Positions 1 through 6,749 of a stretch of DNA of 10,439 nucleotides are shown here, in pieces (the first letter of the stretch is position 1; the number at the start of each line of letters is the position of its first letter). The stretch comes from CAZGDV01 sp964524995 (GTDB lineage Bacteria; Chloroflexota; Dehalococcoidia; SZUA-161). The notes below the pieces were generated by a model that had not been told where the DNA came from, searched no databases, and was given only the letters and a program-made list of their open reading frames with translations. The stretch spans positions 1-10,439 of the forward strand of contig CAZGDV010000102.1 in assembly GCA_964524995.1 (NCBI GenBank), in the 5' to 3' direction. The translations under genes and the position numbers were made by a program.

Positions 1-41
1 GCAGCTCAAGGGCGTTGTCGCTGACGGTTGGCCGCTTCGCA

Positions 42-698
42 ATGGAGAAGGACGAGTCCCGACATGACACTCCCGCCTTCGAGCACCAGGCCCCGGTCCC
101 TCCAGCCGCCGGCGAGGCCGGTCGCGGCCTGGGGGCAGCCCTCCGATCCCGGAAGTTCTGTCTCCGCGTACTCGCGATCGTTGTCGTGATCGCGCTCACG
201 GCCAGCATCTTCGTCTTCCGCGACCAACTGGAGAGCCTGAAGACCTACGGCTACCTCGGGGCATTCCTCATCGCGCTCATAACCAGCGCAACTGTCATCC
301 TGCCCGCGCCGGGCATCGTGCTGATCGTCGCACTGGGCGCTGTACACGATCCCGTGACCGGCCCCGTGTACAATCCCGTCCTGCTGGGACTGGCCGCCGG
401 TGCAGGCTCAGCGCTCGGCGAGATTACGGGCTACATGGCCGGATACAGCGGACAGGTCGCCGTGGAGAACCGACAAACTTACCAGCGACTGGAGGGCTGG
501 ATGCGACGTCGGGGCTTTCTGGTGATACTCGTTCTGTCATTCGTCCCAAACCCGCTGTTCGACCTGGCAGGTGGCACATCCGGCATTCTGAAGTATCCTC
601 TGTGGAAGTTTCTGGTGGCATGCTTACTAGGAAAGATAGCGAGGTTCATCCTGATTCTGCAGGGCGTGTCCTGGCTTGCGCCGGGATTATGGTCTTGA
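42..698 (+). CDS. DedA/VTT (SNARE-associated) family membrane protein
   Basis: Integral inner-membrane protein of the DedA/VTT superfamily, whose members are linked to lipid scrambling or transport and envelope homeostasis; the substrate here is unknown. From the ATG at 42 it is 218 residues. A polar, proline-rich N-terminus (1-38) is followed by a membrane segment at about 41-59, a hydrophobic re-entrant-like stretch at 71-100 containing LPAPG, a G-E-x-x-x-Y element (GEITGY, 126-131), and the signature FVPNPLFDLAGGTSG (167-181), then two more hydrophobic stretches to the C-terminus. The signature is typical of the VTT domain. The start is uncertain: a TTG at 15 sits just after AAGGG, no good ribosome site precedes 42, and the frame stays open to the left edge, so the gene could begin outside. 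It converges on ruvA, with 9 nt between the stop codons. Family certain, function not. Confidence 0.85.
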   Translation: MEKDESRHDTPAFEHQAPVPPAAGEAGRGLGAALRSRKFCLRVLAIVVVIALTASIFVFRDQLESLKTYGYLGAFLIALITSATVILPAPGIVLIVALGAVHDPVTGPVYNPVLLGLAAGAGSALGEITGYMAGYSGQVAVENRQTYQRLEGWMRRRGFLVILVLSFVPNPLFDLAGGTSGILKYPLWKFLVACLLGKIARFILILQGVSWLAPGLWS

Positions 699-707
699 CG
701 AGGCCGA

Positions 708-1280
708 CTACGCAGTCTTGGCGAAATGCCTCAGCGCCAGCCTGATCTTGTCCTCCAGCGTCAGGTCCTCGGCATCGGGGATTCCTGCCGCAGCAATTGC
801 CGCTTCCGAAGCCGAGTAACCCAGCCCCATCAGTGCCAGCCTCACGTCCTCGTGGATGGAACGTACCGGCGTAATGTCCTGTTCGAACTTGCCCTTGAGG
901 TCCAGTATGATGCGCGCGGCGGTCTTCTTGCCCACCCCCGGGACATGACCGAAGGCGTCGGTATCCCCCGAAGTCAGGGCCAGGGCGAACCGGTCCGGGC
1001 TCATGACGGAGAGGATCGCCAAAGCTACCTTCGGCCCCACACCTGATACGCTGATCAGCAATTGGAACGCCTTCAGCTCATCCAGCGTCGCGAAGCCATA
1101 CAGGGCCAGGCTATCGTCGCGGACCTGCAGGTGAGTATGCAGTCGAATCCTGTCGCCAGGCGGCCCCAGAGCCGCCAGGGTGGTTGCTGAAGTCTGCGCG
1201 CAGTAGCTCACGCCATTCACATCGAGGACTGCCGAGTCCTCGGCTCTCGAAACCAGCTTCCCTTCGAGACCGACAATCAT
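708..1280 (-). CDS. ruvA: Holliday junction branch migration protein RuvA
   Basis: RuvA binds four-way DNA junctions as a tetramer, holds them open and loads the RuvB motor; it acts in recombination repair in the cytoplasm. At 190 residues it is close to the usual length. It shows an N-terminal OB-fold (about 1-62) with the acidic pin residues D55 and D56 before ALYGF. The tandem helix-hairpin-helix domain carries SGVGPKVA (79-86) and PGVGKKTA (114-121). After a linker comes the C-terminal RuvB-binding domain (about 143-188). The ATG directly follows the ruvC stop codon (TAGATG, no gap), so translation is probably coupled to ruvC. It is the last gene of the minus-strand series that begins with the mutase. 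Its partner RuvB is encoded separately at 5694-6716. Confidence 0.97.
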   Translation of the reverse strand: MIVGLEGKLVSRAEDSAVLDVNGVSYCAQTSATTLAALGPPGDRIRLHTHLQVRDDSLALYGFATLDELKAFQLLISVSGVGPKVALAILSVMSPDRFALALTSGDTDAFGHVPGVGKKTAARIILDLKGKFEQDITPVRSIHEDVRLALMGLGYSASEAAIAAAGIPDAEDLTLEDKIRLALRHFAKTA

Positions 1281-1781
1281 CTAGCGCCCGCCCCCGATGA
1301 TTCTCGCTAGCCTGTTCTGCGTCGCATGGCATATCGCCACAGCCAGAGCGTCGGCTGCGTCGTCCGGCCTCGGGATGCACTCCAACCGCAGCTGCATCTT
1401 CACCATCTCCTGAATCTGTCTCTTGTCCCCGCGTCCGAATCCGGAGATCCTCTGCTTGACCTCCGCCGGAGTGTACTCGTGGACCGGGATTCCGCTGTTG
1501 GCCGCAGCAAGTATCGCCACACCCCTGGCCTGCCCCACGGCCAGCGCCGTCTTGAGATTGCGCGCCACGAACAGCTCGACGGCCATCTCCGTGGGTCTGT
1601 GGACATCGACGATGCGCAAGAGCCCCCAGTACAGACTACGCAGGCGCTCGGCGGTCGCATGGCTTGAAGGAGTGGTCAGGCAACCATAGTCGACGTTGAA
1701 CAGCTCGCCGCCTTCCTCCAGAACAACCCCATAGCCGAGGATCGCGATCCCTGGGTCTATCCCGAGTATGCGGCAGGACAT
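1281..1781 (-). CDS. ruvC: crossover junction endodeoxyribonuclease RuvC
   Basis: RuvC is the dimeric, metal-dependent resolvase that nicks Holliday junctions symmetrically after RuvAB has moved them. From the ATG at 1781 it is 166 residues, the normal length. The four acidic catalytic residues can be placed by family alignment: D9 in RILGIDPG, E69 in MAVELFVARN, and D141 and D144 in the C-terminal PDDAADALAVAICH motif. The frame is open upstream to 1913, but that extension lies entirely inside yebC in another frame and looks nothing like RuvC, so it was rejected. The gene starts 10 nt after the yebC stop with only a weak ribosome site, and its stop abuts the ruvA start. Both features suggest translational coupling in a yebC-ruvC-ruvA unit, a common bacterial arrangement. 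Confidence 0.96.
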   Translation of the reverse strand: MSCRILGIDPGIAILGYGVVLEEGGELFNVDYGCLTTPSSHATAERLRSLYWGLLRIVDVHRPTEMAVELFVARNLKTALAVGQARGVAILAAANSGIPVHEYTPAEVKQRISGFGRGDKRQIQEMVKMQLRLECIPRPDDAADALAVAICHATQNRLARIIGGGR

Positions 1782-1791
1782 GGCAGCACCG

Positions 1792-2541
1792 CTAGCCCTG
1801 GTAGCGCTCGAGCACGTCCTCGGGGAAATCGGCGTTGGTGAAAACATGCTGGACATCGTCCAGTTCCTCGAGCTTGTCCAACAGCCTGAGGGACTGAAGC
1901 GCCGACTTCTCATCGAGCGTGATCATCGTGGTGGGCACCTGGAGCAGCTCGGCGGAAGAGACAGCAATCCCCTGGCCTTCGAGGGCTTTCCTGACCTCTT
2001 CCATCTCCTGGGGCTGAGTGTGAATCTCCACTGCCGAACCTTCGATCTTGACATCGTCCGCCCCGGCGTCGATGGCCACGAGAGCCAGTTCCTCCGAGTC
2101 GACACCTGCCGCCTCCACCACAATGACGCCCTTGGGCTCGAACATCCAGGTCACGCAGCCGCTCTCGCCTAGGCTGCAGTCCGCGCGGCTAAAGACGTTG
2201 CGCACTTCACCTACTGTACGGTTCTTGTTGTCGGTGAGAGCCTGCAGAAGTATGGCTGTTCCGCCGGGGCCGTATGCCTCCAGCGTCATCTCGACCAGGT
2301 TGGCAGCCTCGGTCGATCCGGAAGCGCGCTTGATGGCCCGCTCGATGTTGTCGATGGGCATGTTGTTGTCGCGGGCCCTCTGGACAGCCAGCCTCAATCT
2401 CGGATTCGCTGCCGGATCGCTGTCGCCCTGGCGAGCGGCCACAGTGATCTCCCTGGCCAGCTTGGTGAACACCTGGCCCCTCTTGGCGTCAGCAGCGCCC
2501 TTTTGTCTCTTGATCTGCGCCCACTTGGAATGGCCCGACAT
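1792..2541 (-). CDS. yebC: YebC/TACO1-family translation factor
   Basis: Member of the YebC/PmpR/TACO1 family. Family members were long described as DNA-binding regulators of ruv and quorum-sensing genes; some are now known to act on the ribosome and relieve stalling at proline-rich stretches. The 249 residues match the family length. The hallmark N-terminus MSGHSKWAQIKRQKG is present, followed by the conserved AYGPGGTAIL (89-98) and DNKNRTVGEVRNVFS (104-118) segments. An AGGTGG sequence about 9 nt before the ATG can serve as ribosome site. It begins 42 nt after the stop of the mutase small subunit and is followed 10 nt later by ruvC. Which of the two activities applies cannot be told from sequence alone. 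Confidence 0.96.
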   Translation of the reverse strand: MSGHSKWAQIKRQKGAADAKRGQVFTKLAREITVAARQGDSDPAANPRLRLAVQRARDNNMPIDNIERAIKRASGSTEAANLVEMTLEAYGPGGTAILLQALTDNKNRTVGEVRNVFSRADCSLGESGCVTWMFEPKGVIVVEAAGVDSEELALVAIDAGADDVKIEGSAVEIHTQPQEMEEVRKALEGQGIAVSSAELLQVPTTMITLDEKSALQSLRLLDKLEELDDVQHVFTNADFPEDVLERYQG

Positions 2542-2583
2542 GTCCGCACACCACCTATGAGCCGACCGAATGCCTCGCGGCTA

Positions 2584-2997
2584 CTAGCTCGCCTTCTTCT
2601 TCGTCATGGTATCCGTAATGAAATCGGCGATGTCGCCTGTGGGCGCCCCCGGTCCGAAGATGCCCGCCACCCCCATCTTGCGGAGTGCGTCGTGGTCTTC
2701 CTCGGGTATGATCCCGCCGGCGACGACTACCGCATCATCCAGGCCCTTCTGCTTCAATTGCTCGACTATCACCGGGAAGAGCTCCAGGTGAGCGCCCGAC
2801 AGAATGCTGACGCCAACCACATCCACGTCTTCCTGCAGCGCGCTCTGCGCTATCATCTCCGGCGTCTGTCTGAGCCCTGTGTAGATGACCTCCATGCCAT
2901 AGTCGCGCAACGCCCGTGCAACGACCTTCGCCCCGCGATCATGGCCATCCAGACCGGGTTTTGCCACCAGGACCCTGATCTTCTGCTCGTCTGCCAT
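2584..2997 (-). CDS. mcmA2: methylmalonyl-CoA mutase small (cobalamin-binding) subunit
   Basis: Free-standing B12-binding subunit that pairs with the catalytic large subunit encoded at 3885-5543 to form adenosylcobalamin-dependent methylmalonyl-CoA mutase. The 137 residues make up one Rossmann-like cobalamin domain. The D-x-H-x-x-G motif is intact (D17, H19, G22, in KPGLDGHDRGAK); H19 is the expected lower axial cobalt ligand. The later conserved S-x-L (SILSGAH) and GG (VVAGGIIP) elements that cradle the nucleotide tail are also present, ending with the typical GVAGIFGPG. A GAGGG ribosome site lies 8 nt before the ATG. It ends in two tandem in-frame TAG codons. It follows the second epimerase-like gene by 15 nt. 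Gene naming of split mutases varies; the symbol follows one common convention. Confidence 0.93.
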   Translation of the reverse strand: MADEQKIRVLVAKPGLDGHDRGAKVVARALRDYGMEVIYTGLRQTPEMIAQSALQEDVDVVGVSILSGAHLELFPVIVEQLKQKGLDDAVVVAGGIIPEEDHDALRKMGVAGIFGPGAPTGDIADFITDTMTKKKAS

Positions 2998-3012
2998 TTG
3001 GGTTACCCTCTC

Positions 3013-3438
3013 TTATGTTCGTTGATCGAGTTCCACCAGCACACCCGAAGCCGACTTCGGATGGACGAAAGCCATTCTGGCACCCATGCCCTCTCCGAAG
3101 CCCGCATAGTCACCAGGATCGACTATGCGGAAGCCCGCCTCCCTCAGCCTCGCCGTCTCTGCGTTGAGGTCGTCGACCCAGACACCCAGCCTGCAGAAAC
3201 CCTCCCCGCGCTTGGCCAGCAGCCTCGCAAGGTCGCCGCCGACCTCGGCTTCGGGGCCAACGGTGGGTTGCAGCAACTCCACGGAGCACCCCTCGACAGG
3301 AAACATCGCTGCCTTCACACCGGGCATCTTCATAACCCCGGCCTCCCAGGGCCCCACCCCGAGGATGCTCGAATACAACTCAACAGCCGCTTCGATATCG
3401 GATACCAGTATCCCGACGAAGCTGAGCCCGGTGATCAC
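3013..3438 (-). CDS. epimerase-like VOC protein lacking metal-ligand histidines
   Basis: Paralogue of the neighbouring methylmalonyl-CoA epimerase in the vicinal-oxygen-chelate (VOC) fold, 141 residues. It aligns without gaps to that protein over the first 30 residues and again around FVHPKS and VLVELDQ near the end. Two of the expected metal ligands are missing: the N-terminal H7 is F7 here (LSFVGILV), and the second-half H-H pair is C82-R83 (GEGFCRLGVWVDD). The glutamate positions E54 and E136 remain. It is therefore unlikely to be an ordinary metal-dependent epimerase; it may bind a CoA ester, serve as a partner subunit or do a different reaction. The chosen GTG start at 3438 follows AGGGAG, which overlaps the stop of the preceding gene with a short 3-nt spacing. 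The frame is open upstream to 3591, but that stretch is antisense-like inside the neighbour. Confidence 0.85.
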   Translation of the reverse strand: MITGLSFVGILVSDIEAAVELYSSILGVGPWEAGVMKMPGVKAAMFPVEGCSVELLQPTVGPEAEVGGDLARLLAKRGEGFCRLGVWVDDLNAETARLREAGFRIVDPGDYAGFGEGMGARMAFVHPKSASGVLVELDQRT

Positions 3439-3445
3439 CTGCTCC

Positions 3446-3844
3446 CTAGACCTTCTGTGCCAGCTCGATGAGCACGCCCTTGGTCGACTTGGGGTGGACG
3501 AATCCGATCTTGCCGGCCAGGCCCTTCCGGCCCTGCTTGTCAAGCACTTGGATACCGCCGTCCGCCAGGGACTGCAGCTCCTTGTCCACATCGTCGACCT
3601 CGAAGCATACGTGGTGAATGCCCTCGCCCTTGTTCTCGAGGAACTTCGCTACCCCACTGTCCGCGGTAAGAGGCTGGATCAGCTCGACCTCGACGTTTCC
3701 CACTTGAATCATCGCCGCCTTGATCCCCTGATCAGGCACCTCCTCGATATGCGAGTGCTTGACCCCGAGAAGGCCCTCGAAGGTCTTCAATCCCTCATCG
3801 AGGTCCCGCACGACGATGGATACGTGGTCCAATCTCTTGATCAT
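3446..3844 (-). CDS. mce: methylmalonyl-CoA epimerase
   Basis: Interconverts (S)- and (R)-methylmalonyl-CoA, supplying the mutase with its isomer in the propionyl-CoA to succinyl-CoA route. It is 132 residues, two VOC half-domains. Putative divalent-metal ligands can be placed from family knowledge and the internal pseudo-repeat: H7 in LDHVSIVV, an acidic or amide residue near E54 in VEVELIQP, H78 in GEGIHHVCFEV, and E127 in VLIELAQ. All are intact, in contrast to the downstream paralogue. A strong GGAGG ribosome site sits about 6 nt before the ATG. The gene lies 40 nt after the mutase large subunit and 7 nt before the paralogue. Metabolic context (mutase subunits on both sides) makes this assignment firm, although VOC proteins of other specificity can look similar. 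Confidence 0.93.
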   Translation of the reverse strand: MIKRLDHVSIVVRDLDEGLKTFEGLLGVKHSHIEEVPDQGIKAAMIQVGNVEVELIQPLTADSGVAKFLENKGEGIHHVCFEVDDVDKELQSLADGGIQVLDKQGRKGLAGKIGFVHPKSTKGVLIELAQKV

Positions 3845-3884
3845 ACTCTCCTCCGTTCGCTACGGTTGTGCGTGAGTGCCCGGT

Positions 3885-5543
3885 CTAGATTACCAGTATC
3901 TCCTGCTGCTCGCCGAAGACGCCGCGCAACGTGTTGCAGATCTCGCCCAGCGTCGCGTAGGCCTCGACGCACTCGATGACCGCTGGCATGGTGTTGGTGT
4001 TGCCCTTAGCGGCTTCCTTGAGCCTGTTCAGGTTCTCGGTTACCTTCTGGTTGTCCCTGCGCTCTCTCAGCGACGCAAGACGCTTGGTCTGCTTCTCGGC
4101 CTCAGCCGGATCGACACGGAGCAGCCCCTTGATCTCAGGATAGGGAGACACGAACTTGTTCACGCCGACTACCACCTTCTTGGCTATCTCGATGTCCTTC
4201 TGGGTACGGTATGAGCTCTCCTGAATCTCCCTCTGCTGGAAGCCCTGCTCGATAGCAGAGAGGGCTCCGCCCGTGTCGTCGATCTTCTTGATGTAGTCGG
4301 CGGCCTGCTGCTCCAGCGCGTCGGTGAGGCTCTCGACGTAGTACGAGCCACCCAGCGGGTCAGTGATATCAGCAACGCCGCTCTCATAGGCCAGCAGCTG
4401 CTGTGTCCTGAGGGCAAGAGTTACGGCATCCTCGCTCGGTGTGGCGTATGCCTCGTCACGAGAGTTGGTGTGGAGGGACTGCGTCCCACCGAGTACCGCT
4501 GCCAGCGCCTGCAGCGCCGTCCTGACGACGTTGTTGTCAGGCTGCTGGGCGGTGAGCGTGTGCCCGCAGGTCTGGGTATGGAAGCGCAGCATCATCGAAC
4601 GCGGGTCCTTCGCCTTGAACCTCTCGTTCATGATCTTGGCCCACAGGCGTCGTGCCGCCCTGAACTTGGCCACCTCTTCGAGGACATTTGTATTGGCGGC
4701 GAAGAAGAACGAGAGACGTCCGGCGAACTTGTCGACATCCAGTCCGGAGTCGATTGCAGCCTGCACGTACGCGATCCCATCCGCCAGCGTGAAGGCGATC
4801 TCCTGTGCCGCCGTGGAACCGGCCTCCCGGATGTGATAGCCGCTGATGCTGATCGTGTTCCATTGGGGCAGGCTCTCCGCGCAGTAGGCGAAGATGTCCG
4901 TCGTCAGCCGCATCGACGGCCTCGGCGGGTAAATGTACGTACCCCTGGCTATATACTCCTTGAGTATGTCGTTCTGAATCGTGCCGTTCAGCTTCGAGAC
5001 ATCGGCACCCTGCTTCTTGGCAACCGCTATGTACATGGCAAGGAGTACAGGCGCGGTCGAGTTGATCGTCATCGAGGTGCTGACCTTGGCCAGGGGGATG
5101 CCGTCGAACAGCGTCTCCATGTCCTCGAGGCTGGAGATGGGGACACCCACCTTCCCCACCTCACCCCTGGCGTTCGAGCTGTCCGAGTCGTAGCCGATCT
5201 GGGTAGGAAGGTCGAAGGCAACGCTGAGTCCCGTCTGTCCCTGTTCCAGCAGGTAATGGTAGCGCTTGTTCGTTGCCTCCGCCGACTGGAATCCCGCGTA
5301 TTGGCGCATCGTCCACATTCTGCCCCGATACATGGTCGGCTGCACGCCCCTGGTGAAGGGATATTGGCCCGGAAAGCCGAGCTTGGCGCTATAGTCGAAG
5401 CCCTCCATGTCCTCAGGGGTGTAAACGTCTTCGATCTCTATCCCCGAAGTCGTCATGAAGTGCTCCTCGCGCTCGGGGAACTTCTTGACCGAGGGCTCCA
5501 GTACCTTCTCTTTCCACTCCGCTTTGCTCTTGGAGGTATCCAT
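3885..5543 (-). CDS. mcmA1: methylmalonyl-CoA mutase large (catalytic) subunit
   Basis: Catalytic TIM-barrel subunit of the adenosylcobalamin radical mutase that turns (R)-methylmalonyl-CoA into succinyl-CoA. The 552 residues contain no C-terminal B12 domain; that part is the separate protein at 2584-2997, as in archaeal-type split enzymes. By alignment with the Propionibacterium enzyme, Y82 (MRQYAGF) corresponds to Y89, R212 (RPSMRL) to R207 and H237 (SGYHIREAG) to H244. Tyr plus Arg at these places points to methylmalonyl-CoA rather than isobutyryl-CoA, where Phe and Gln are found. The position of substrate-contacting Y75 is Q68 (GVQPTMYRG). The ATG at 5543 was chosen because AAGGAG lies 5 nt upstream and family similarity starts there; the frame is open to 5690 without similarity. 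It is first in a minus-strand series with a strong promoter at 5583-5611. Confidence 0.95.
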   Translation of the reverse strand: MDTSKSKAEWKEKVLEPSVKKFPEREEHFMTTSGIEIEDVYTPEDMEGFDYSAKLGFPGQYPFTRGVQPTMYRGRMWTMRQYAGFQSAEATNKRYHYLLEQGQTGLSVAFDLPTQIGYDSDSSNARGEVGKVGVPISSLEDMETLFDGIPLAKVSTSMTINSTAPVLLAMYIAVAKKQGADVSKLNGTIQNDILKEYIARGTYIYPPRPSMRLTTDIFAYCAESLPQWNTISISGYHIREAGSTAAQEIAFTLADGIAYVQAAIDSGLDVDKFAGRLSFFFAANTNVLEEVAKFRAARRLWAKIMNERFKAKDPRSMMLRFHTQTCGHTLTAQQPDNNVVRTALQALAAVLGGTQSLHTNSRDEAYATPSEDAVTLALRTQQLLAYESGVADITDPLGGSYYVESLTDALEQQAADYIKKIDDTGGALSAIEQGFQQREIQESSYRTQKDIEIAKKVVVGVNKFVSPYPEIKGLLRVDPAEAEKQTKRLASLRERRDNQKVTENLNRLKEAAKGNTNTMPAVIECVEAYATLGEICNTLRGVFGEQQEILVI

Positions 5544-5548
5544 CAATG

Positions 5549-5554
5549 CTCCTT
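5549..5554 (-). promoter_or_regulatory. ribosome binding site of the mutase large subunit
   Basis: AAGGAG on the minus strand, 5 nt from the ATG at 5543. It settles the start against the longer open frame that reaches 5690. Confidence 0.8.
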
Positions 5555-5582
5555 CCGGATGGGGTATTGACCTACCTCGAAA

Positions 5583-5611
5583 AGTGTAGCCCATACCCCT
5601 CAGAGTGTCAA
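5583..5611 (-). promoter_or_regulatory. sigma70-type promoter for the mutase-epimerase-yebC-ruvCA series
   Basis: On the minus strand a perfect TTGACA (5606-5611) is followed after exactly 17 nt by TACACT (5583-5588), a 4 of 6 match to the -10 consensus. Transcription would begin near 5576 and give a leader of about 30 nt before the mutase ATG, containing its AAGGAG site. No comparably strong promoter was noticed between the downstream genes. Confidence 0.75.
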
Positions 5612-5636
5612 TTGGAGCGAGGTTGGGTTGGGCGGC

Positions 5637-5665
5637 TCTGCAACAGAACGTCGAGGTGTTATAAT
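5637..5665 (+). promoter_or_regulatory. extended -10 promoter of ruvB
   Basis: A perfect TATAAT (5660-5665) carries the upstream TG of an extended -10 (TGTTATAAT, 5657-5665). The -35 at the 17-nt spacing is weak (TCTGCA, 5637-5642, 3 of 6), which is usual for extended -10 promoters. Start of transcription is expected near 5672, just ahead of the GAGAGGAAG ribosome site of ruvB. It lies back to back with the mutase promoter. Confidence 0.7.
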
Positions 5666-5693
5666 GTGGACGTAGCTGAGAGGAAGTCACAGA

Positions 5694-6716
5694 GTGGACC
5701 GGATAGTATCAGCCAAGCCAAGGGACGACGATGCAATACTCGATCGTGGGCTCCGCCCGAAGGAGCTGGCTGACTTCGTTGGCCAGGACAAGGTCAAGGA
5801 CAACCTCGCCATAGCCATGGCCGCCGCTCGCGGCAGGGGCGAGACCCTCGATCATACCCTCCTGTACGGGCCCCCGGGACTGGGCAAGACGACGCTATCG
5901 TACATAATCGCCTCCGAGATGGGAGTTAACATAAAGGTGACTTCCGGGCCGGCGATCGAGCGCCCCGGCGATCTGGCAGCCATCATCACCAACCTCGACA
6001 AGGGAGACGTGCTGTTCATCGACGAGATACACCGGCTGGCACGCGTCGTCGAGGAGGTCCTGTACCCTGTCATGGAGGACTTCGCCCTGGACATCGTCAT
6101 GGGCAAGGGGCCGGGCGCGAGGAGCATCCGCCTCAACCTGCCCCGCTTTACCCTGATCGGAGCTACAACCAGATTCGCCATGCTCAGCTCGCCGCTCCGG
6201 GACAGGTTCGGCGCTGTCTATCGAATGGACTTCTACGATGAGCACTCGATCAAGGTGATCGTGGAGCGATCGGCGAGACTGCTCGTCGTCGAGGCCGACG
6301 ATCAGGGCCTGCGAGAGATAGCCAGGCGTGCCCGGGGCACGCCGAGGGTTGCCAACAGACTGCTCAAGCGCGTGCGGGACTACGCCCAGGTGAGGGCCAA
6401 CGGCGTCATAACCGGAGATGTCGCTCTCGAAGCGCTGGCAAAGCTGGAGGTCGATTCCATCGGCCTCGACGACGTGGACCACAAGATACTGCGCACGATC
6501 GTGGAGAAGTTCAACGGCGGGCCGGTCGGCCTGGACACCATTGCCGCCGCTATCAGTGAGGAGGCGGACACCGTGATGGATGTCTACGAGCCGTATCTAC
6601 TGCAACTGAGCTTCCTGGAACGGACTCCGCGCGGCAGGGTTGCGACGCCCTCAGCATACGAGCACCTGGGTCTGCCCTGCAGCAAGGGCCCCTCAGAACA
6701 ACCGACCCTCTGGTAG
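5694..6716 (+). CDS. ruvB: Holliday junction DNA helicase RuvB
   Basis: Hexameric AAA+ ATPase that pumps DNA through a RuvA-bound Holliday junction. It is 340 residues, the standard length. It shows Walker A GPPGLGKTT (59-67), Walker B LFIDEIHR (107-114), sensor I GATTR (156-160), the arginine-finger region LRDRFG (168-173), sensor II GTPRVANRLLKRVRD (215-229), and the C-terminal winged-helix domain with RTPRGR (310-315). The GTG start at 5694 follows an AGGA ribosome site by about 9 nt, and the protein begins as RuvB proteins do. It is transcribed away from the gene series holding ruvC and ruvA, from its own promoter, so the three resolvasome genes are split between two divergent transcripts. 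queH follows after 33 nt on the same strand. Confidence 0.97.
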   Translation: MDRIVSAKPRDDDAILDRGLRPKELADFVGQDKVKDNLAIAMAAARGRGETLDHTLLYGPPGLGKTTLSYIIASEMGVNIKVTSGPAIERPGDLAAIITNLDKGDVLFIDEIHRLARVVEEVLYPVMEDFALDIVMGKGPGARSIRLNLPRFTLIGATTRFAMLSSPLRDRFGAVYRMDFYDEHSIKVIVERSARLLVVEADDQGLREIARRARGTPRVANRLLKRVRDYAQVRANGVITGDVALEALAKLEVDSIGLDDVDHKILRTIVEKFNGGPVGLDTIAAAISEEADTVMDVYEPYLLQLSFLERTPRGRVATPSAYEHLGLPCSKGPSEQPTLW

Positions 6717-6749
6717 CGACGCTGCTGGAGCTATCCTGGAAACGTACAT

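Noticed and set aside
1782..1913. Upstream extension of ruvC to an ATG at 1913
   Set aside because: The extra 44 residues lie within yebC in another frame and do not resemble a RuvC N-terminus, which starts right at MSCRILGIDPG.
2503..3471. A 322-codon plus-strand open frame
   Set aside because: It lies fully opposite the mutase small subunit, the epimerase paralogue and the yebC start, and its translation resembles no family. High-GC antisense frames like this are common.
4470..5570. A 366-codon plus-strand open frame opposite the mutase large subunit
   Set aside because: It is antisense to a strongly conserved gene; the product is arginine-rich and patternless, without a ribosome site or known motif.
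5544..5693. Riboswitch (for example cobalamin) upstream of the B12-dependent mutase
   Set aside because: The inferred leader is only about 30 nt, too short for a cobalamin riboswitch, and no B12-box-like sequence was seen.
5895..6482. A 195-codon minus-strand open frame inside ruvB
   Set aside because: It is fully antisense to a motif-complete RuvB and shows no domain of its own.
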